From Mermis nigrescens (taxonomy: Eukaryota > Nematoda > Enoplea > Mermithida > Mermithidae): a stretch of 64,000 bases of DNA. The position numbers and the translations under genes are program-made. Position 1 is the stretch's first letter; the number at the start of each line of letters is the position of its first letter. Where the stretch lies: the NCBI GenBank assembly GCA_036768485.1, contig JAVLUZ010000567.1:62001-126000 (forward strand), read 5' to 3'. The notes beneath the pieces were generated by a model, which was not told the DNA's origin, made no database searches, and saw nothing but the letters and a program-made list of their open reading frames with translations. This document shows, in pieces, positions 41,260-49,439 of the stretch.

Positions 41260-44200
41260 TTGCTTAATTGAGCAGCATACTGCAAGCTGGGCCAAAACAA
41301 TCAGGCGCATTTTTTGTCAACAAGCATATTGAATGGCGAATTAGGCGGCACTTCGCAGTAACAAAATTAATTTTTGCTTATTATTTGGCGGTTTTTACAT
41401 ATAGCTTGTTGTCCTCAAAAACCAATCCAATCGGCATTCCGAATAACGTAATTTTGTTTTTGTCTGAATACGTCAGTTGTAATTAACAGATTGAGCGCTA
41501 AATAACATTCCATCACTCAGTTGAGCGGCATACTCCCAGCTTAGTCAGAACAATCCGGCGCATTTTTGTCGACATGCATATTGAAGAAAATCACTAATTT
41601 GTCCCTTTTTCTTCTTCGGCAGTAATGGCAAATTAGGCGGCACTCGCAATAACAGAATAAATTTTTTCTTGTTCTTTGGCGGCTTTTTTACGTATATCTC
41701 ACCGCCCTTAAAAGACAATCCAATCGGCGTTCCGAATAATATAATTTTATTTTTCCGCAATACATCAGTCAAAATTAACAGATTGAACGCCAAATAACGT
41801 TCCATTGTTCGGTTGAAGCGGCATACTCCAAGCTTGGCCAAAACAATCAAGCAAGCGTTTTATTGCTTAATTGAGCAGCATACTGCAAGCTGGGCCAAAA
41901 CAATCAGGCGCATTTTTGTCAACAAGCATATTGAATGGCAAATTAGGCGGCACTCGCAATAACAAAATTAATTTTTGCTTATTATTTGGCAGTTTTTTAC
42001 ATATAGCTTGTTGTCCTCAAAAACCAATCCAATCGGCATTCCAAATAACGTAATTTTGTTTTTGTCTGAATACGTCAGTTGTAATTAACAGATTGAGCGC
42101 TAAATAACATTCCATCACTCAGTTGAGCGGCATACTCCCAGCTTAGTCAGAACAATCCGGCGCATTTTTATCGACACGCATATTGAAGAAAATCACTAAT
42201 TTGTCCCTTTTTCTTCTTCGATGGTAATGGCAAATTAGGTAGCACTCGCAATAACGGAATAAATTTTTTCTTATTCTTTGGTGGCTTTTTTATGTATATC
42301 TCACCGCCCTTAAAAGACAATCCAATCGGCGTTCCAAATAATATGATTTTATTTTTCCGCAGTACGTCAGTTGTAATTAACAGATTGAGCGCTAAATAAT
42401 GTTCCATCACTCAGTTGAGCGGCATACTCCCAGCTTAGTCAGAACAATCCGGCACATTTTTGTTGACATGCATATTGAAGAAAATCACTAATTTGTCCCT
42501 TTTTCTTCTTCGGCAGTAATGGCAAATTAGGCAGCACTACGCAATAACAGAATAAATTTTTCTTGTTCTTTGGCGGCTTTTTTACGTATATCTCACCGCC
42601 CTTAAAAGACAATCCAATCGACGTTCCGAATAATATAATTTTATTTTTCCGCAATACATCAGTCAAAATTAACAGATTGAACGCCAAATAACGTTCCATT
42701 GTTCAGTTGAGCGGCATACTCCAAGCTTGGCCAAAACAATCAAGCAAGCGTTTTATTGCTTAATTGAGCAGCATACTGCAAGCTGGGCCAAAACAATCAG
42801 GCGCATTTTTGTCAACAAGCATATTGAATGGCAAATTAGGCGGCACTCGCAGTAACAAAATTAATTTTTGCTTATTATTTGGCGGTTTTTACATATAGCT
42901 TGTTGTCCTCAAAAACCAATCCAATCGGCTTTCCGAATAACGTAATTTTGTTTTTGTCTGAATACGTCAGTTGTAATTAACAGATTGAGCGCTAAATAAC
43001 ATTCCATCACTCAGTTGAAGCGGCATACTCCCAGCTTAGTCAGAACAATCCGGCGCATTTTTGTCGACACGCATATTGAAGAAAATCACTAATTTGTCCC
43101 TTTTTCTTCTTCGGTGGTAATGGCAAATTAGGTAGCACTCGCAATAACGGAATAAATTTTTTTCTTATTCTTTGGTGGCTTTTTTATGTATATCTCACCG
43201 CCCTTAAAGACAATCCAATCGGCGTTCCAAATAATATGATTTTATTTTTCCGCAGTACGTCAGTTGTAATTAACAGATTGAGCGCTAAATAATGTTCCAT
43301 CACTCAGTTGAGCGGCATACTCCCAGCTTAGTCAGAACAATCCGGCACATTTTTGTTGACATGCATATTGAAGAAAATCACTAATTTGTCCCTTTTTCTT
43401 CTTCGGCAGTAATGGCAAATTAGGCGGCACTCGCAATAACAGAATAAATTTTTCTTGTTCTTTGGCGGCTTTTTTACGTATATCTCACCGCCCTTAAAAG
43501 ACAATCCAATCGGCGTTCCGAATAATATAATTTTATTTTTCCGCAATACATCAGTCAAAATTAACAGATTGAACGCCAAATAACGTTCCATTGTTCGGTT
43601 GAGCGGCATACTCCAAGCTTGGCCAAAACAATCAAGCAAGCGTTTTATTGCTTAATTGAGCAGCATACTGCAAGCTGGGCCAAAACAATCAGGCGCATTT
43701 TTGTCAACAAGCATATTGAATGGCAAATTAGGCGGCACTCGCAGTAACAAAATTAATTTTTGCTTATTATTTGGCGGTTTTTTTACATATAGCTTGTTGT
43801 CCTCAAAAACCAATCCAATCGGCATTCCGAATAACGTAATTTTGTTTTTGTCTGAATACGTCAGTTGTAATTAACAGATTGAGCGCTAAATAACATTCCA
43901 TCACTCAGTTGAGCGGCATACTCCCAGCTTAGTCAGAACAATCCGGCGCATTTTGTCGACACGCATATTGAAGAAAATCACTAATTTGTCCCTTTTTCTT
44001 CTTCGGTGGTAATGGCAAATTAGGTAGCACTCGCAATAACGGAATAAATTTTTCTTATTCTTTGGTGGCTTTTTTATGTATATCTCACCGCCCTTAAAAG
44101 ACAATCCAATCGGCGTTCCAAATAATATAATTTTATTTTTCCGCAGTACGTCAGTTGTAATTAACAGATTGAGCGCTAAATAATGTTCCATCACTCAGTT

Positions 44201-44355
44201 GAGCGGCATACTCCCAGCTTAGTCAGAACAATCCGGCACATTTTTGTTGACATGCATATTGAAGAAAATCACTAATTTGTCCCTTTTTCTTCTTCGGCAG
44301 TAATGGCAAATTAGGCGGCACTCGCAATAACAGAATAAATTTTTCTTGTTCTTCT
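41260..44355. repeat. Distal edge of array 2 with many small indels
   Basis: Towards the array end, single-base indels become frequent. Examples are CATTTTTTGTCAACA at 41309, CACTTCGCAG at 41350, GTTGAAGCGG at 41814 and 43014, GGCAGCACTACGC at 42532, an extra T at about 43160 and T5 in place of T6 at about 42554, 43450, 44049 and 44339. Several change the minus-strand frame so that a 291-bp monomer reads through its own junction (43328-43639, 103 codons; 43901-44194, 97 codons). The last recognisable satellite bases are near 44350 (AATAAATTTTTCTTGTTC). The sequence then changes abruptly. Confidence 0.7.
43328..43639 (-). other. Satellite open frame in the alternative register, 103 codons
   Basis: The frame begins like the 102-codon frame (MLDCFGQAWSMPLNRTMERY). 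After KKPPKNKK it passes through a T5 tract into a second register, NLFCYCECRLICHYCRRRKR, then DKLVIFFNMHVNKNVPDCSD. That second part is the same reading register in which the frame started, because DCSD aligns with DCFG of the start. A 291-bp monomer in this register is therefore one complete 97-codon cycle. The frame at 43901-44194 shows the same switch. Confidence 0.45.
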
Positions 44356-44420
44356 TGGCCCCTGTTACATGTATAGTTTTGACACTCTTCTTACCACGAT
44401 TTTCAACAAGCATTTACATG
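44356..44420. other. Non-satellite flank between array and first miniature element
   Basis: Short unique sequence with no recognised feature. The last 8 bases (44413-44420, TTTACATG) form the left target duplication of the element that follows. Confidence 0.6.
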
Positions 44421-44628
44421 CAGTGGCGGATCTAGGATTTTCCTAAGGGGGGGGGGGCGGTACCCCTAAGGGGGGGGGGGCGGAACCCTGACTTGGGCGG
44501 AAAAATTAGCCGTTTTAACCCGAAAATCGCAAAAAATCGCTCAAAAATGCTTAATTTTTCGCACTTTTTCGGAGCCCAATGGGGGGAGCGGCCGCGCCCC
44601 CCGCCCCCCACCCTAAATCCGCCCCCTG
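44421..44628. mobile_element. hAT-like miniature transposon (208 bp) with 8-bp target duplication
   Basis: The left end is CAGTGGCGGATCTAGG and the reverse complement of the right end is CAGGGGGCGGATTTAGG, so the terminal inverted repeats match at about 14 of 16 positions. The flanks are TTTACATG (44413-44420) and TTTACATA (44629-44636), a 7/8 direct repeat. An 8-bp duplication and CAG...-type ends fit the hAT superfamily. The inside is G/C-homopolymer rich (runs of up to 12 G or C) and codes for nothing. The related end CAGAGGCGTAGACAGG is seen at 59425 (reverse). Confidence 0.75.
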
Positions 44629-44704
44629 TTTACATATATGGTTTTGCTGAACGAACAAATACCCACATTACACCATTGAATTTGTGTGAAGCGCTAAAAT
44701 ATTT

Positions 44705-45248
44705 TAGCCTATTCCTAAATTCAATAGTAGGTATAAGGACTCTTTGACAAAAAACAAAAATGAAGCGGCGTGAAGCGCCGAGAAATTTTGATGTTTTTAA
44801 CTTTTGAACTCAATTTTAGGCACATACGATTGCACCTTGAAAATGAAAAATTCCAAAAAATTACGAGAGCACATGCCTCATGTGTATAGATAGGCGGAGG
44901 CGCACCACAGTTCTGCGGGGGTGCAAAATTTTCAAAGGTCACAAATGGCCTTAAAAATGGTGGTATGGCGAAACACACCATTTTTCAGCACGTTTCTCAT
45001 CGAGCATTATCCATTGGCATCAAAAAATTGCAACAAAAAAAACAAAAAATTCAAAACAATTGAATTCTGGGGGTATTTTGGTTTCTGGGGAAGCATACGC
45101 CCCCAAACCCCCAACACCTCAGGTATGGCCCTGTGCTCTCTTGGCTACTCCTATGCTTTCAAGGATATAAAATCTGAAATTCGAGAGACACTCCGATTCC
45201 TAAATTCCTAGATTCATTAGTAAAAGGACTCTTTGACAAAAAACAACG
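44705..45248. repeat. Direct repeat pair flanking a repeat-rich block
   Basis: A stretch ending in AAGGACTCTTTGACAAAAAA occurs at about 44705-44762 and again at about 45190-45248. Both copies are preceded by ATTCCTAAATTC. The two copies bracket a block that contains a reversed miniature element (44889-45122) and a reversed GGCGCTT-type fragment (44757-44875). They could be long direct ends of a larger degraded element or a segmental duplication. No TG...CA ends or primer-binding site are evident, so I do not call them LTRs. Confidence 0.5.
44889..45122 (-). mobile_element. Diverged reversed copy of the 59636/61238 miniature family
   Basis: Read on the minus strand, this region shares the body of the elements at 59636-59891 and 61238-61480. 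It contains the reverse complements of GTGCTCGATGAGAAACGT, TTTTTTGATGCCA, CGCCATAC and the CCCCCAGAATTC-type segment, in the same order. The ends are eroded (ATAGGCGG on the left, CAACACCTCA on the right) and no clear target duplication remains. It is the oldest-looking of the three copies. Confidence 0.65.
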
Positions 45249-46386
45249 ATTATATGGCTTTAAAACCATCGTTTTTGAGCATTTGTTGCAATAGTCTTTT
45301 TGATCTCAAAAACATTGCTATATAGACTTTTTGGATAAGTAATAGCTATTTAGCCCTTTTCGAAGTCGGGAAAATAAGTATATTATATATCCTTCTAAAT
45401 GTCATAAAAAATAACTGTTTACTTATATGGCATTTCTGAACTCACATGGTCTGTTTCAGAGTCCAAAAGAGGTATGTAGCTAATTTTCCGAGTGCCAAGA
45501 AAGGCTATATTGCAGTGTTTTTCGGCAAAACTAGTACATGTAGCCACAAAAAAACTTAATTTTTATCAGCCTTTTAGCGACTTGGCAATTCGAGTTTGTT
45601 TTCCATTTGACTGTTCAGGTCAAGAAGTCTGAACTGTTGCAAGACAGTATTGCCAATAACGGTCAAATCATGAGAATCAAAATCACGTAGGGCAGCTCAC
45701 ACTGTGTTGTTTGTCGCTTGTTCTGCACCTAGTGTTACAATATTTTCAAACCCGCCCAGTGGATCCTTGAATCGTGCCACTGCGTTAGCAGCGAACAAGA
45801 AAAAACTTGAAACTATAAAACCCACGGGTAGGGGTAGCAATGTCAGGCTTCTTCGTACTCTCATATTGAAACATCAAAACCACGGTGGAACCTTGAATCA
45901 TTTTACGATATTCGAATTGTAGGTAGGAAGCGTTGTTCAATTGACAAAGTTCACTATTACACCTTGTATGTGTTGCTCTGACTTGATGCTTTCGAAGCAT
46001 TTTCCTTTTCCGAAATGCAATTTCTAGCTCTATCTTTTACCAAATTAACAGAAATGCGTAATATATGATGATCAGAGCCAATAGAGGTCACCTTTTTTAC
46101 TAGGGCTGGCACCATCTACCAGAGCTTCCGCTAAAGCGATTCATTTGAAGGTAAGGCGAATTTTCTAGAGTAAATAGAGTAATATTAAGACCATGAAGCC
46201 GGCAAAAGTCAAGGCTTTTTCGCCAAAATGATCTTAATTGAGCCGCTTTTCAAGGCTAACATTGACGTTAAATCAAATGACTAAATCCTGCTCTGTGAAC
46301 CTGCACAACGCCAAAGTAAGCAAAAAAGGTTAATTCGAACTTCTTCAGTTTGGGGCTAGTAATAAAATTTCTTGTTGTTTTTTGTC
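45249..46386. other. Stretch without a recognised gene
   Basis: About 1.1 kb of moderately AT-rich unique sequence. It holds one 72-codon frame, 45704-45922 (+), beginning MLFVACSAPSVTIFSNPP. That frame is open upstream to a possible acceptor-like CACGTAG at about 45690. Its composition is not obviously repeat-like and I do not recognise the product. It could be part of an exon or chance. Confidence 0.4.
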
Positions 46387-46387
46387 G

Positions 46388-46478
<91 letters not shown>
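46387..46478. repeat. (GTT)n microsatellite
   Basis: About 30 nearly perfect GTT units. An apparent poly-valine open frame across it (46372-46554) is a product of the repeat. Confidence 0.97.
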
Positions 46479-46745
46479 ACTTTTCATAGGTCTTATGTAT
46501 GTGGTAGCACTCCCGCTTAGATTGTTATTACTCCCACGTTGGTTGGTTTATTAAGTTCTCCAGCTTACTTTGAGATTATAAGCGTTACATTGGAACCCAC
46601 TAGCAGGTTTAAGGCAGTTCACTTCATTTCAGTTCCTACAGTTCAATCAATCGTGTCACAAGTGTTAAAATTAGCTATAGTAGTTAACAAGAGTATTTCA
46701 ACTGTAATTGATATCGGTCTAGGACGTTTGGGTGCTGCTGTTTGG

Positions 46746-47141
46746 GCATGGCTGTTTTGGCGCGGCCATTTTGTCAGGCACGTAGCTGGCCCTCCTATTT
46801 TGGGGGACCAACACCAATTTTGGGGGGTCTAAACCAAAAATAGCACAAAATAACGTGTAAAAAGTCCTATTTTCCGGTTTTTCTGAATTTTGGGGGGTCC
46901 GGACCCTCCCATTCCCCCACAGCTACGTGCTACCATTTTCAGCAACCATTTTGGCGCACTCGTTTTGGCGCAAGGACATTTTGGCGCAGGACTGCTTTAG
47001 TGCAGCTGCAGTGCGGCTGTTTTAGTGCGCCGACTGTTTTAGTGCGGCCGTTTTAGTGCGGCCGTTTTAGTGCGGCCGTTTTAGTGTGGCCGTTTCAGTG
47101 CGGCCATTTTGGTGCGGCCATTTTAGTGTGGCCGTTTTAGC
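46746..47141. repeat. Degenerate 14-bp minisatellite, split by an inserted element
   Basis: The unit is TTTTAGTGCGGCCG or TTTTGGCGCGGCCA. It is best seen at 47030-47141, where at least seven consecutive units are 14 bp apart. A short piece at 46746-46776 (GCTGTTTTGGCGCGGCCATT) belongs to the same array and is separated from the rest by the inverted-repeat element at 46777-46932. Reversed fragments of the same motif (GCGCCAAAACG, CGCGCCAAACC) occur at about 56315-56395. Confidence 0.8.
46777..46932. mobile_element. Short inverted-repeat element inside the 14-bp minisatellite
   Basis: The left end is GGCACGTAGCTGGCCCTCC. The reverse complement of the right end begins TAGCACGTAGCTGTGGGGG. Both sides then carry ATTTTGGGGGACC-like or GAATTTTGGGGGGTCC-like sequence. 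The flanks are both minisatellite (CCATTTT), so a target duplication cannot be separated from the host repeat. It is about 156 bp with no coding capacity. The class is uncertain; hAT-like is possible. Confidence 0.55.
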
Positions 47142-47696
47142 TTTAATAAGTATAGAGCGCAACTGTTTTTGTGTAATTTGATGACAAAATTTAAATGTCT
47201 GATTAAGACAAACATAGACAGCTATCTAAAAGGCGTTTTCTATAGACCTGCTCATTTTTTGCATCATGGGCATGGTTAAAATTATGAGGGTCTTTATACT
47301 TGAATTTTTTAAAGATAAAAATAAATAAATTTGATAGACGGGTAAAGAACAATACTTTTCGATGGTTGTAATTAGATGCTGGCTAACGTTAAAAACGGAA
47401 AATTGAATCGAAATTGGAATTTCGATTTATTTCAACACGATGTGACAAAAATGGGATTCTGAAGTCTGCAAAATGTTCTTCGGATTCTTCTGGTGCGAAA
47501 AGCTTCCAGCTCATAGTGATTCACATGCTTCGTGACTCAGACGCTTGAGTTTAGAAAAGAAAATATTTTCAACGTTTTGTTTGTATTATAGTGATGCATT
47601 AGAGAGGCATGAAACTTGCTGTGAATTCTCTGACATAATTCCATTTCCCTCCCTCATTGCTGATTTATTTTCACCACATCAACTCATATGTACATC
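47142..47696. other. Stretch without a recognised gene
   Basis: AT-rich unique sequence; I see no convincing coding frame, RNA gene or repeat in it. Confidence 0.5.
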
Positions 47697-47954
47697 TATC
47701 GCCTGTTCTATTTCTAAATGGCCCATTTTTGCTAATGTCTTATTACAGTATCATTTTTTCATTGAACAAATGACTTCATCAATTATGCTCTTGTAGCGGC
47801 TGGTTGCTTTAAACTCTTCTTGCTGATGTTTAATATGCTTTGCTTAACATGTGGCACATCTAGCTAACTGTCGCAACAACCAAAAGCATAAAATAATCTG
47901 TTACAGTAATAAGTTGTAAAGCGAAAATGGGCCATTTGGGATGGAAAGACTGTA
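47697..47954. mobile_element. Tc1/mariner-like miniature element, diverged copy
   Basis: The ends are inverted. The left reads TATCGCCTGTTCTATTTC then AAATGGCCCATTTTTGC; the reverse complement of the right reads TACAGTCTTTCCATCCC then AAATGGCCCATTTTCGC. TA lies at both ends. The interior is homologous to the element at 56660-56867, sharing CTTATTAC, CAAATGAC, CAATTATG and GCGGYTGGTT in the same order. It is 258 bp and has no coding capacity. Confidence 0.65.
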
Positions 47955-48892
47955 GTCTTGCATTTCACTATGAAAAAATTCAGAAACTTCTCTGAATACC
48001 GAAAATGAGCTGCTTATTTTGCATGCTTCTAATATTTAATCGTTTGAATTAATGCTCGGTGTCATGCATAAATGTACATCTCGGGAATGTGAGGAGTCAG
48101 GCCCAAAAAAGTTTTTAAAAGTGAATTTTTTGAGCTAAAAAAATTTCGGGTAATGTCAAAATTCACTATTTTTTGATGTTTCGGACAATGCCGTTCTTTC
48201 TAAAACATAAAAAACATATGAAAATTCTCAAAGAAATTTGAAAAAAATCGAGTACATTGAACGGAGTGTAGTCAAAAAATGTGTGGCTTTGACACTTTAA
48301 AGCCAAAAGCGAGCTGAAAACGCTTAAAAATGCCCTCTTCTTACAGTTTTTACGAATCGACAATTCTAGGGGCTGCAGCCATTTTTTAAGGGTCAGTAGC
48401 TACATATACTAGGAGGTCGAAGGCCCCATGAACACGTAGCTACCGCCAAAACTTTGTCATTCCATTTGAAGGAAAATGGTCAAAAGAGTAAATAAATCCA
48501 CTATCTGCCAACTTTTCGCGTTCCTTTTTAGACACTACGCCATTTTGAGCTGCGTCAGCCATAGGAGACTTTTTAGAACTGACCAGTACAGTCGGAAATC
48601 GCCAGCATCGAATAGTTATGGACGATTTTCATTGCTCAATTTTTGTCACATTAGGAAAGTGTATGTTGCGTCCATTCTCACACAATTACGCCACGACATT
48701 TCTCATTATGTATTCATTTTTTAAATGGTTTTTGTTACCCGATCTTGACTGCAGCTTACAGTGTCTCCAGCGAATAATCCTCACATACATATAAGTAGTA
48801 CATTGTATGTATGTTATCTAATACGAACGCTCATGTACATATCTACATGTACATGCATATGGTCAGATATCAGCGCATGCATAGCACAGAAC

Positions 48893-48893
<1 letters not shown>
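47955..48893. other. Stretch without a recognised gene
   Basis: Unique AT-rich DNA with weak open frames only. A small inverted repeat of about 50 bp sits at 48393-48442 (AGTAGCTACATAT facing ACACGTAGCTAC). It resembles the CACGTAGCT ends at 46777-46932 and may be a remnant of that type. Confidence 0.4.

Positions 48894-48949
<56 letters not shown>
48894..48949. repeat. (AAT)n microsatellite
   Basis: About 18 perfect TAA/AAT units. An apparent poly-isoleucine frame across it is an artefact of the repeat. Confidence 0.97.
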
Positions 48950-49439
48950 TTTATTGGCTGTTACTATAAATATTACAGTTTCACGTACTCCAATAATGTA
49001 AAACGTGCACGCAAATAGAAATATATGAGAACAACATGGGAGTATTAAATGTTATACGTTCTGTAAGACCTAATGCATGACATGTGGTTACTGGTACATA
49101 CAAAAAAATAAAAATCAGATGAAATTGAAGAGCTAAATAAACAAAATTTGCCGAAACTTGTCAAATAAATGCAAAAAAGAAAAGTGTATTGGTAAGCACA
49201 CCTGGGCAATGCCCCATATTGCCCTCAACCGGCAATGGGCCGGACCAATCCTGCAAGGGGGCGAAGGGTCTCTGGGATGGGGGCTATGTTTTGTACATGG
49301 GCATTGATACATGATGAAGGTCGATTGACAGTCTAAATATGACGACTTGAGAAGCAAATGAGCAAACTACTTATGCTACCTATGTACCAAGTAACCTTTT
49401 TCCAAGTGCATGACAACTACAGATAACCCCATTTGAGAA

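Larger units (their letters stand above)
19320..44355. repeat. Satellite array 2: 894-bp trimeric higher-order repeat
   Basis: About 84 monomers, head to tail, in the same orientation as array 1. A marker unique to one monomer of the trimer (AAGCAAGC, then TTTTATTGCTTAATTGAGCA) recurs at about 894-bp spacing: near 19842, 20736, 21630, 22524, 23418, 24312, 25206, 26101, 26995, 27889. It then recurs at 29075, 29969, 30863, 31757, 32943, 33837, 34730, 35915, 37101, 37995, 39479, 40373, 41268, 41871, about 42766 and 43656. Intervals of about 1186 bp are tetramers with one extra monomer. The 603-bp interval at 41268 lacks a monomer. Compared with array 1, these monomers have CCGCAGTAC or CCGCAATAC where array 1 has GTCGGAATAC, one base shorter. 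That joins two minus-strand open segments into one longer frame. Confidence 0.97.

Noticed and set aside
19842..43874. Recurrent 60-72 codon plus-strand frames in array 2 (MSSILQAGPKQSGAFLSTS)
   Set aside because: They lie across the 309/293-bp monomer junction, antisense to the longer minus-strand frame, and vary with the T-tract length. They are best seen as shadows of the repeat.
1..44355. CRISPR array
   Set aside because: Units are about 293 bp, repeats are contiguous without unique spacers, and the context is eukaryotic.
1..44355. CENP-B box in the satellite
   Set aside because: I looked for TTCG-N4-A-N2-CGGG and found no match in the monomers; CGGG is absent from the consensus.
44889..45122. 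Target duplication for the reversed miniature copy
   Set aside because: The flanks (GTGTATA on the left, GGTATGGC on the right) do not match.
44705..45248. LTR retrotransposon
   Set aside because: The direct repeats are about 58 bp, without TG...CA ends, primer-binding site, polypurine tract or coding region.
46372..46554. Poly-valine protein
   Set aside because: Produced by the GTT microsatellite.
48761..49018. Poly-isoleucine protein
   Set aside because: Produced by the AAT microsatellite.
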